Shown here: in pieces, positions 47,604 to 56,500 of the stretch | Layout of the letters: every line of letters begins with the position of its first letter | How positions within the stretch are numbered: position 1 is the first letter of the stretch | Source: Nitrospirillum amazonense | GTDB taxonomy: Bacteria; Pseudomonadota; Alphaproteobacteria; Azospirillales; Azospirillaceae | DNA: 64,000 nt | Direction of reading: 5' to 3' | Assembly: GCF_007828045.1 (NCBI RefSeq) | Contig: NZ_VITN01000018.1 | Coordinates: 85,282 to 149,281 of the forward strand | The notes under the pieces: generated by a model | Databases searched by the model: none | Told to the model about the DNA's origin: nothing | Seen by the model: the letters and a program-made list of their open reading frames with translations, nothing else | Translations under genes and position numbers: made by a program

Positions 47604-48452
47604 ATGGACGATGCCATCCCCCCGCAGCAGCAAGACCACCAGCCGGGCCGTGAGCGCGAGATGACGCCGGCGCCGGACTATGCCCCGCGCTTTCCCGGCG
47701 CGGGCCGCCTGGCGGACAAGGTGGCGCTGATCACCGGCGGTGACAGCGGCATTGGCCGCGCCGTGGCCGTTCTCATGGCCCGCGAGGGGGCCGATGTCGC
47801 CATCGTCTACCTGGATGAGCATGAGGACGCGGCCGACACTGTGACGCTGATCGAGGCCGAGGGCCGGCGCGGCTTGGCCATCGCCGGCGACGTGGGGTCG
47901 GAATCCTTCTGCAGGGAGGCCGTGGACAAGGTGGTGGCCACGTTCGGCAAGCTGGACGTCCTGGTCAACAACGCCGCCGAGCAGCACACCACCGATGGCC
48001 TGGGCGACCTGACGGCGGAGCAGTTGGAGCGCACCTTCCGCACCAATGTCTTCGGCTACTTCTTCATGTCCAAGATGGCGCTGCAGCACATGCAGCGCGG
48101 CGGCGCCATCGTCAATACCACCTCCGTCACCGCCTATAAAGGCAGCCCGCACCTGCTGGACTATTCGGCCACCCGTGGCGCCGTGCTGGCCTTCACCCGA
48201 TCCCTGTCGCAGTTGCTGGTCGAGGCGGGCATCCGCGTCAACGCCGTGGCGCCGGGGCCCATCTGGACGCCCCTGATCCCGGCCTCCTTCGGCGCGGACA
48301 AGGTGGCGGAGCATGGCAAGAACACGCCCATGGGCCGTCCGGGCCAGCCGAACGAGGTCGCGTCCTGCCACGTCTTCCTGGCCAGCGACGAGGCCTCCTA
48401 CATGACGGGGCAGGTCATGCACCCCAACGGCGGCACGGTCGTGAATTCCTGA
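47604..48452 (+). CDS. SDR oxidoreductase, YghA/general-stress-39 type, with Arg in place of catalytic Lys
   Basis: A 282-residue short-chain dehydrogenase. The N-terminal arm PAPDYAPRFPGAGRLADKVALITGG is typical of the stress-linked YghA/GSP39 branch. It has TGGDSGIG (44-51), NNAA and IVNTTSVTAYKG. The active-site motif is Tyr187-SAT-Arg191, where the family has YSATK, so the catalytic lysine codon has become CGT. The C-terminus is MTGQVMHPNGGTVVNS. It follows the KGG genes and carries a GGAAC promoter. Confidence 0.92.
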   Translation: MDDAIPPQQQDHQPGREREMTPAPDYAPRFPGAGRLADKVALITGGDSGIGRAVAVLMAREGADVAIVYLDEHEDAADTVTLIEAEGRRGLAIAGDVGSESFCREAVDKVVATFGKLDVLVNNAAEQHTTDGLGDLTAEQLERTFRTNVFGYFFMSKMALQHMQRGGAIVNTTSVTAYKGSPHLLDYSATRGAVLAFTRSLSQLLVEAGIRVNAVAPGPIWTPLIPASFGADKVAEHGKNTPMGRPGQPNEVASCHVFLASDEASYMTGQVMHPNGGTVVNS

Positions 48453-48513
48453 GGCGGCAGGGAGATGGGTGGCGGGGAATTAGGCACAGGTCGGCCGTGC
48501 CGGCCACCACAAC

Positions 48514-49149
48514 TTATGGACTGCCCTCACCCTGCCCACCGTCCGGCCCGAGGGCCCGCTGCAGCATCACGGTGTCGGTCCATTTGCCGAAGCGGAAGGC
48601 CACCGCCGCCAGATAGCCGACCTGACGGAAGCCACAGGCCTCATGCAATCGCAGGGAGGCGGCGTTGGAGGCATCGACATAACCGATCATCTGGCGGAAG
48701 CCGGCGGCGGCGCATTCCTCGATCAGGGCGGGCAGCAGCGCCCGGCCGATGCCGCGATGCAGGCGGTCGGGATGAATGTAGATCGAATGCTTGACCGTGA
48801 ACCGGTAGGCGGGGCGCTTGCGAAACAGCACGGCGTAGGCGTAGCCGACCACGACACCGTCGATGGTTGCGACCAGGTGGGGCAGCTTGTGCTTGCGCAT
48901 GTTCTTGCGCCGCGCCTTCAGATCCTCGATGTCGAACGGGGTCGGCACAAAGGTGCCAAGGTTGCCGACGCCATGCCCGATGTGATGCCGGTAGATGTCG
49001 AGCATGGCCGGCACATCCTCGTCATTCGAGTGGCGCAGCACGATGGGCGACGGCAGCGTCCCCGGCATGGGCGAGGCCAGGTCCTGGCTGGTGCCAGGAT
49101 CCTGGTTCATGCTGGGAACAGGCATGGAAGAGTCGGTCATGGCGGACAT
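48514..49149 (-). CDS. GNAT-family N-acetyltransferase
   Basis: A 211-residue acetyl-CoA-dependent acetyltransferase. After a disordered polar N-terminus of about 35 residues, the core has VLRHSNDEDVPAMLDIYRHHI, the acetyl-CoA motif SIYIHPDRLHRGIGRALLPALIEE and YVDASNAASLRLHEACGFRQVG. This is close to the phosphinothricin-acetyltransferase-like branch. Starts at 49149 or 49140 are possible. It follows the decarboxylase gene by 10 bases on the same strand and is probably in its operon. Confidence 0.9.
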   Translation of the reverse strand: MSAMTDSSMPVPSMNQDPGTSQDLASPMPGTLPSPIVLRHSNDEDVPAMLDIYRHHIGHGVGNLGTFVPTPFDIEDLKARRKNMRKHKLPHLVATIDGVVVGYAYAVLFRKRPAYRFTVKHSIYIHPDRLHRGIGRALLPALIEECAAAGFRQMIGYVDASNAASLRLHEACGFRQVGYLAAVAFRFGKWTDTVMLQRALGPDGGQGEGSP

Positions 49150-49159
49150 TCCGGCACGC

Positions 49160-51517
49160 TTACTCCTGCATCACATAGGTATAGAAACGCATCGATCCAT
49201 CGGGCTCGACCTTGCGATAGAGGCCCTGCACCTCGTTCTCGAAACCGGGGAACAGGTTGGCGCTCTGCTCGAACATCTTGAGATAATCCAGCATGGGCTT
49301 GGCCCGCGCGCCCAGGCGCTCGCCCGGAACGATGGTGGCGATGCCCGGCGGATAGACCAGGAACAGGGTGGTCGCGATGCGGCCGTCGATCTCGCTCAGG
49401 GGCAGGTAATCGACCTTGTTGCGCACCAGGCTGCGCGCCGCCTCATGGGGCGGCACCACCATTTCCGGCAGGTGCTCGGGCGCGAACTGCTTCTGTTGCA
49501 GCGCGCTGACGTTGATCTCGCGATAGAAGGCGTGCATCTGGGCGCACAGGTCGCGCAGGCGCACGCCCCGGTACCGCTGCGGCCAGCGGGCGACGAAGCG
49601 GGGCATGACGTCGTCCAGCAGGGCGTTGTCGTCATGCAGACGCTTGAACGCCGCCAGCGCGCTCAGCAGCGTGCCGGCCTTGCTGGACTCCACGCCGGGC
49701 GTCAGCAGGAACAGCAGGGAGTTGAGGTCGTTCTTCTCCGGCACCACGCGGTTCTCGCGCAGGTACTGGGCCACCACCGGGGCCGGTATGCCGTGGTCGG
49801 CATAGGTGCCCGTCCGCCGGTCGAACCCCGGCGTCAGGATGATCAGCTTGTTGGGGTCGGTCATGGCCAACCCCTCGGTCACATGGCTGAAGCCGTGCCA
49901 GGTCTCACCGGGTGAGAAGGACCAGTACCGCGCATTGGTGGCCAGTTCGTCGGTGCTCAGGCTTTCCCAGGCCACCTCGTGAGCCGTATCCTCAGGGCCG
50001 GAGCCCGGGGGCGAGACGACATCGGGAATGAAGGGCTCGAAAAACCAGCGGCGCGCCGGGTCGGTTTCCTTCTGTTCATACTCGCGCCGCAGCGCGCGCA
50101 GTTTCTTGCGCAACTCGATGCCCAGGCGGACCGTGTCATCCCACAGGATGGTGCCGGACCGCCCCTTCATCATTTGCGCGCCCACGTCCAGCGAGGCGAA
50201 CAGGGGATAGAAGGGGGAGGTGGAGGCGTGCTGCAGGAAGCTTTCGTTGAAGCGGCGATGCTCCACCCGGCGCTTCTGGCCCTTGATGTGCCGGTCGCGG
50301 ACATGGATCTGCGACGCCTGGGAGAAGCTGGCCAGCTGCTTGTGCGTCGACTGGGTGGCGATGATGCCCGGCGCATCCTCACCCAGATCCTTCAGGCCCA
50401 TGGCGAAGCGGCCGGCATAGAGCGGGTGGAATTTCATGAAGCCGGCCCAGGCCTCGTCGAACAGGATGTATTCGCAGAGATGGCCGATCCGGTTCAGGAT
50501 CATCTCCGCGCTGTAGATGGTGCCGTCGTAGGTGCATTGCTCGATGACCGCGACGCGGAAGGGGCGGGGCTTCTGCCACGCCTCGGGATCGGTCACGTGG
50601 GGGTTCAGCCGGATCTTCTCCCGGATGGCCGCCTCATCCAGCGCCTGGCTCTGGATGGGCCCGATCATGCCGTAGCAGTTGCGGTCGGTTTCCAGATAGA
50701 TGGGAATGCCGCCGCTGATCAGCAGGGCGCCGTGGTGGGCGGCCTTGTGGTTGTTGCGGTCGAACAGGACCAGGTCACCCTCCGCCACCAGGGCGCCCAG
50801 CACCACCTTGTTGGAGGAGGAGGTGCCGTTCAGCACGAAGTAGGTCTTCTCCGCCCCGAAGATGGCGGCCGCCTCCTTCTGGGCCCTCAGGGCCGGGCCC
50901 TCGTGCGTCAGCAGGTCGCCCAGCTCGATGACCGAATTGTCCAGGTCGTCACGGAACACCGCCTCGCCCAGATGTTCCACGAAAATCTGCCCGATGGGGC
51001 TGCGGCTGTAGAAGATGCCGCCATTGTGCCCCGGGCAGGTCCATAGCTGGTTGCCTTCCTCGGCATAATCCACCAGGGCGCCGAAGAAGGGCGTCTTCAG
51101 GGTGTCGGCATATTTCTTGAGGCGGCTGATCAGGTTGCGGGCGATAAACTCGGGCGTTTCCTCCGACAGGAAGATGTAGCCGTCGATGAAGTCCAGCACC
51201 TCCACCGGGATGTCCTCGAGGCGCTTGCGGCGCACCAGGATGACGATGGGCATGTCCAGGCCGCGGCGGCGCATCAGGTTGATCAGGGCCGCCGTCTTGC
51301 CCTCCAGCCCGCGCTTGCCCCAGTCGACCACCATGCAGCCGATGGCGGCGTCGGTCTGGACGGCGATCTCCGCATCCTCGACCCGCCGCGCCTTGACCAC
51401 CTCAATGCCGTCGTCCTCGATGGCCGCGATGATTTTCTGAAGCCGCATGCCTTCCAGGTCATCGGCGTCGAAGCCGGGGGCGCAAAGAAGAACAGTGAAA
51501 CGCTTAAAGAAATCCAT
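49160..51517 (-). CDS. Orn/Lys/Arg decarboxylase, large PLP-dependent (inducible type)
   Basis: A 785-residue basic-amino-acid decarboxylase. The N-terminal receiver-like domain (LLCAPGFDADDLEGMRLQKII) is followed by TCPGHNGGIFYSRSPIG, YFVLNGTSSSNKVV and FDEAWAGFMKFHPLYAGRFAM. The PLP lysine is in ATQSTHKQLASFSQ. Size and order match SpeF/AdiA/CadA proteins, which make polyamines or remove protons in acid stress; the substrate is not decided by eye. ATG 51517 follows AAAGGATGG; TTG 51523 is also open. It may act with the acetyltransferase gene downstream, perhaps in polyamine chemistry. Confidence 0.92.
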   Translation of the reverse strand: MDFFKRFTVLLCAPGFDADDLEGMRLQKIIAAIEDDGIEVVKARRVEDAEIAVQTDAAIGCMVVDWGKRGLEGKTAALINLMRRRGLDMPIVILVRRKRLEDIPVEVLDFIDGYIFLSEETPEFIARNLISRLKKYADTLKTPFFGALVDYAEEGNQLWTCPGHNGGIFYSRSPIGQIFVEHLGEAVFRDDLDNSVIELGDLLTHEGPALRAQKEAAAIFGAEKTYFVLNGTSSSNKVVLGALVAEGDLVLFDRNNHKAAHHGALLISGGIPIYLETDRNCYGMIGPIQSQALDEAAIREKIRLNPHVTDPEAWQKPRPFRVAVIEQCTYDGTIYSAEMILNRIGHLCEYILFDEAWAGFMKFHPLYAGRFAMGLKDLGEDAPGIIATQSTHKQLASFSQASQIHVRDRHIKGQKRRVEHRRFNESFLQHASTSPFYPLFASLDVGAQMMKGRSGTILWDDTVRLGIELRKKLRALRREYEQKETDPARRWFFEPFIPDVVSPPGSGPEDTAHEVAWESLSTDELATNARYWSFSPGETWHGFSHVTEGLAMTDPNKLIILTPGFDRRTGTYADHGIPAPVVAQYLRENRVVPEKNDLNSLLFLLTPGVESSKAGTLLSALAAFKRLHDDNALLDDVMPRFVARWPQRYRGVRLRDLCAQMHAFYREINVSALQQKQFAPEHLPEMVVPPHEAARSLVRNKVDYLPLSEIDGRIATTLFLVYPPGIATIVPGERLGARAKPMLDYLKMFEQSANLFPGFENEVQGLYRKVEPDGSMRFYTYVMQE

Positions 51518-51804
51518 TGCCAAGCCATCCTTTGCTCAAAACGCGCTGCTGTTCAGGGCATTCTGCCGAATCATTTAATGACAATTACGTGACGGTTTCG
51601 CCCCATACCTTTGGACCGCGCCGCAGTATTATCTTAAGCCACAGCGTTTCGCTTAATACAAACGCTACCGCATGGCGACCGGGATCAAAACCGCCCAGTG
51701 TCGCAAGAGGGTGTTTGCCGCGTCCATCAGCTCGGCCATCTTGGGCTTTGTCACCAAACTGCAAACGCTTCCAGGTAACCGTTGGGGAACCAGGAGGATG
51801 AACC

Positions 51805-52722
51805 ATGACCGAACACGACAAGACCGAGACCCGCAGCTGGTTGGACATCGAGCTCGAAGACGATCTGGACGAAGAGCTTGAGCAGGCTGTTGACGATGTG
51901 CGCATCCCGCCCGAGCTGCGCGCCCTGATGGAAAGGCGCCAGAAGAGCACCCTAGACCGCCACACCTATTTCCGCGAGCTGCTGCGCCTGCAGAGCGAGC
52001 TGGTGAAGCTGCAGGACTGGGTGCGCTTCAAGGGCCTCAAGATGGTGATCCTGTTCGAGGGCCGCGACAGCGCTGGCAAGGGCGGCGCCATCAAGCGCAT
52101 CACCCAGCGCGTCAACCCGCGCAGTTGCCGGGTCGTGGCGCTGCCGGCCCCGTCCGACCGCGAGAAGACCCAGTGGTACTTCCAGCGCTATGTCCCGCAC
52201 CTGCCCGCCGCCGGCGAGATCGTGCTGTTCGACCGCAGCTGGTACAACCGCGCCGGCGTCGAACGCGTCATGGGCTTCGCCACCGATACCGAGGTGGAGG
52301 ACTTCTTCCGCGACGTGCCGGAGTTCGAGCGCATGCTGGTGCGCTCCGGCATCATCCTGGTGAAGTATTGGTTCTCCATCACCGATGAGGAACAGCAGCT
52401 GCGCTTCCTCATGCGCATCCACGACCCCATCAAGCAATGGAAGCTGTCGCCCATGGACCTGCAGTCCCGCGTGCGCTGGGAACAGTACACCATGGCCAAG
52501 GAGGACATGTTCGCCCGCACCAGCATCCCCGAGGCGCCGTGGCACATCGTGGAAGGCAACGACAAGAAGCGCGCGCGCCTGAACCTCATCTCGCACCTGC
52601 TCTCGGTCGTGCCGTATGAGGAGGTGCCGCATGAGGCCGTGGCGCTGCCGGAGCGGGTGTTCAACCCGAATTACGAGCGCCACACCCTGCCGGCCGACCT
52701 GTACGTGCCCGAGCGCTACTGA
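51805..52722 (+). CDS. ppk2: polyphosphate kinase 2
   Basis: A 305-residue PPK2-family kinase that moves phosphate between polyphosphate and nucleoside diphosphates. Walker A GRDSAGKGG is at 86-94, and the Walker B/lid text LFDRSWYNRAG starts at 141. The C-terminal half carries SITDEEQQLRFLMRIHDPIKQWKLSPMD, a family signature. The N-terminal 40 residues are very acidic (LEDDLDEELEQAVDD). A CAGGAGG ribosome site precedes ATG 51805. It is divergent from the decarboxylase gene and lies in the stress block. Confidence 0.95.
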   Translation: MTEHDKTETRSWLDIELEDDLDEELEQAVDDVRIPPELRALMERRQKSTLDRHTYFRELLRLQSELVKLQDWVRFKGLKMVILFEGRDSAGKGGAIKRITQRVNPRSCRVVALPAPSDREKTQWYFQRYVPHLPAAGEIVLFDRSWYNRAGVERVMGFATDTEVEDFFRDVPEFERMLVRSGIILVKYWFSITDEEQQLRFLMRIHDPIKQWKLSPMDLQSRVRWEQYTMAKEDMFARTSIPEAPWHIVEGNDKKRARLNLISHLLSVVPYEEVPHEAVALPERVFNPNYERHTLPADLYVPERY

Positions 52723-53527
52723 GCGGGCACCGGTAGCCGTGAAAACAAAGCCCTGGCCGGCCGCGTGCCGGTCGGGGCCGTTGCGGGCCGTCGTGGTTCC
52801 GCGCATCGTCCGCCCAAATCGTATCGGGGCGGGCGGCCTGCTTCAATCCGGTGATCACCAGACCGCCGGCCCGGCGTCGCAGCAGCAGGGGGCGAGCCTG
52901 CTCCAAAGCACCGGATTCGCCGCAGTCGGCCTGACCGCGACCGCCAAAATATAAACTAAAGGTTATAATCCGTGGTTCCGGTCAGGTTCCGCGAGCGGGG
53001 CGGCCTGATTCATTGGGATAGCTTGCCCAGCCGAGCAGGGCGGCTGACGAGGTTCGGCCTTTCAGCATTAAGGGTTAAAAACAGGTAAACGCGCCGCGTA
53101 ACCGGGCGCGCGTCGGCGCGTTTAATACCCAAATGTAGCCAATATGTACGCAAGGGTTAGCGCCGAGTGGTGGAAAGATAGCCATAAATTTACGAGTTGT
53201 TACTAAATGTGATGAAATCAGACACAGGGAAATGTTTAAGGAACATTAACCAACTGGACCTTTCGCCTTCCCCGATAGTTGAATCCTCTGAAGATGCAAT
53301 TGACATGGCCTACCCATCTATCCCAAAAGGTGGTGGCGTGCTTGTCCCCTTCGGACAGGTTGGGAACTTCGGTGCACGGGGCGCCGGGTTTCGGACGCGG
53401 AAGAAGGGTTGGGGTGGCAAGAAACGGATTTGGGTGTCGGGCGATCTTCCCCGGCGATACCCCAAAGCCGCCTTTTTTGTCTCTCAACCCGTCAACGGTG
53501 CAAACCAGTGGTTGGGAGTGGGGCGGC
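52723..53527. promoter_or_regulatory. 805-base leader region before the giant secreted-protein gene
   Basis: This is the longest gene-free stretch in the window. From 52940 to 53330 it is unusually AT-rich, the expected promoter zone. Two structured elements lie in it. The first is an 11-bp hairpin TAAACGCGCCG (53086-53096) with CGGCGCGTTTA (53114-53124). The second, at 53432-53462, is GGGTGTCG pairing with CGATACCC, extended by TTT/AAA, and is followed by a six-T run near 53473. An overlapping 201-codon open frame (53197-53802) is not protein-like. Confidence 0.5.
53429..53478 (+). terminator. possible attenuator in the leader of the giant gene
   Basis: The stem GGGTGTCG (53432-53439) / CGATACCC (53455-53462) is extendable by TTT (53429-53431) with AAA (53464-53466) around a bulged C. 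TTTTTT begins six bases later. It lies 50 bases before ATG 53528 in the gene's own direction, so it would act as an attenuator rather than end a gene. Confidence 0.4.
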
Positions 53528-56500
53528 ATGGCGAAGCAGACGGTTACGCGCGGTCGGGGCACGAGGAAGTCACAGCAGGCCGTTCTGCTGGGCGCATCGG
53601 CGCTGGCCATCGGCGCGGGCTTGGCCGCGCCGAAGTCGGCATGGGCCGCCGCCTGCGGCAGCTTCCAAAGCAACTCCACCGTCGGCTCGGCGGCCAATTG
53701 CACCACCTTCATCTGGACCGGCACGCTGGGCACCGTCATCAACAACGGCCGGCTGATCGGTGGGGCAACGGGCTCAAGCAGCACCCTGAACGCCGGCTTT
53801 AGCATCATTGGCGGCAAGACGCTGACCGGCCTGTTCAATAACAACATCATCGGCGGCACGGCCACGGCCGGCGGCTACGCGGCCATCATCCTCACCGGCA
53901 CGCCCACCTTCACCACCACCGCCGGCACCATCAGCTACGGCATCAGCGCCTATACCACCGTCGGCACCATCAACAACGCGGCCACCGGCACCATCCTGTC
54001 GGACGGCTTCGGCGGTGCGCTCAAGATCCAGAACGGCGTGAAGATCGGCGGCTTCACCAACGACGGCACCATCCTGGCCAATGGCAACAGCGCCATTAAC
54101 CTGACGGGCGGCAGCATCGGCACGCTGACCAACAACGGTTACATCTACAGCTCGGTGGGCGGTGCCGTAGACGTCGACGTCATCGTCACCATCAGCACCA
54201 TCGGCACCCTGATCAACACCGGCATCCTGCGCGGCAACGCCGGCGGTACCGGCGCGCTGAACGTGTTCGGTGTCGTGGGCTCGGTCAACAACTCCGGCAC
54301 CATCCTCAATGATTCCGGCCCGGGCGTGGAGGTCCGCAACTACGGTGGCTACGGCCCCACCGCCACCTTCCACAGCCACGTCGGGCAGGACGGCACCATC
54401 GCCACCCTGACCAACAGCGGCACCATCACCGGAACCGCCGGCGTGGCCATTGGCGCCGGCGGCTCCATCGTCAGTCTGGTCAACACCAGCACCGGCACCA
54501 TCCGGGGTTCCTCCACCATCGTCGCCGGCAGCACCACCGCCGGCGCCATCAACGTCGCTGCCACCACCGGCAATCCGTCGGTCACCCACAACGGCTATCT
54601 CGGCACGCTGAACAACGCCGGCCTGATTGTCGGCGGCATCTACAGCACCGGCGGCACCATCGGCGGCATCCGCACCATCATCAACAGCGGTACCATCCAG
54701 GGCAACGTTACCATCAGTAACCCGCTGGTCCTGGTGGGCGGCACCGCCGGCACCATCGGTACCTTCGGCCCCGGCGGCACGCTGGCCACCACCCTGATGG
54801 GCACCGCCGGCATTTCCATCGCCGGCGGTTCGTTGTTCCTCGACGACCGGCTCTGGGTCGGTGCCAACACCTTGAGCAACGTCGGTGGCGACCTGACCAT
54901 CGCCGCCGGCAAGATCCTGACCGGCAACTACTACCAGACCCTGGCCAACAGCACGCTGACCACCAGCGGCCTGACGGTGACGGGCCGCATGACGCTGGCC
55001 CGCGGCACCATCGTCCCATCCTTCAGCAGCACCGGCAACTTCATCGTCGGCACCGCCGGCAACATCCTGTTCTCCTCCGCCATCGTCAACCAGTCCGCCG
55101 TCTTCGCCCCCGTTCAGAAACCCGCCGGGGCGAATTTCAGCAACATCACCTCCGGCGGCACCACGCTGATCTACGCCAATCCGCTCAGCGACTACATCGG
55201 CGGCGCCATGGGCACCCTGGCCGTGGCGCAGGGCGGCACCTTGAACGGCGCCGGCACCATCAGCGGTACCTTGGTTCCGACCGCGCTCTACATCGCCAGC
55301 ACCGGCAGTCTGGGCACCCTCAGCAACAGCGGCGTCATCCGCGGCGACATCATCAACCTCAGCGCCATCGACCTCAGCATCAAGGGCGGCACGCTGACCA
55401 CCATCGGCACCCTGGCGGGCTACGGCGGCGCGACCGGCACCATCACCAACACGCTGTCCAACGTCGTGCTGACGTCGGGCAACCTGCTGCTGAACGACAC
55501 CGTCAACGTCGGCGTCAACACGCTGTCCAACCTGGGCGCCAGCCTGACCATCGCGCCCGCCGGCACTATCAGCGTCACCGGCAACTATGCCCAGACGGCC
55601 GGCACCCTGGTGCTGAACAACAGCCGCCTGGTGGTCAGCGGCGGGGCCAGCATCACCGGCGGCACCGTCCTCGCCAGCATCGACGCCACCCAGAACTACG
55701 TCGTGGGTGACACCGCCACCGGCGGTACCGTCACCCTGATCTCGGCCGGCGCGGCCTCCACCTACACCGCCGCCATCCGCGGCACCTCGCCCGGCATCAA
55801 CCTGGGCACCGTCGCCAGCGGCAACGACCTGGTGGGGGCGGTCAGGAACGACTACATCGCCGGCAGCTACGGCACCATCACCAACAGCGGCACGCTGTCC
55901 TCGACCACCGCGCTGTACATCGCCGCGACCGGCACGCTGGGCGCCCTGTCCAACACAGGCGTCATCGCCGGCAGCATCGTCAACAACAGCGCCCGGGATC
56001 TGATTCTCCAGGGTGCCAGCGGCGCCAGCTATGGCACCGTCACCGGCACCGGTGGTTCCATCGGCGTGTTGCGCAACACGCTCAGCAACGTCACGCTGAC
56101 CGGCAACGTCCTGCTGAACGACGCCGTCAGCCTCGGCGCCAACACCCTGGTCAACGCCGGCGGCAACCTGCGCCTCGACAGCATCATCAACGTCACCGGC
56201 AACTACAGCCAGACCGGCGGCACCCTGCTGGAACGCTCCGCCGTCGGCGGCGGCCAGCTGATCGTCAGCGGTGCTGCCGTGGTCAGCGGCGCCACCTATT
56301 CCGTGGTCGGGGCGCCCGCCGGCTACCATTATCTGCAGGGCCCCGCCGGTGGCACGCCCATCATTTCCGGCGGCGCCGGGTCCAGCTACACCAGCATCAC
56401 CTACGACAGCGGCATCACCGGCCTGACCCTGGGCGGCTACACCCAGGGCACCAGCCTGTGGGGCTCCATCCTCAACGATTACGTCGGCGACAGCCTGGCC

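Noticed and set aside
53290..53527. Riboswitch of c-di-GMP type before the giant gene
   Set aside because: The conserved c-di-GMP-I core sequences were not found; only an attenuator-like hairpin is visible.
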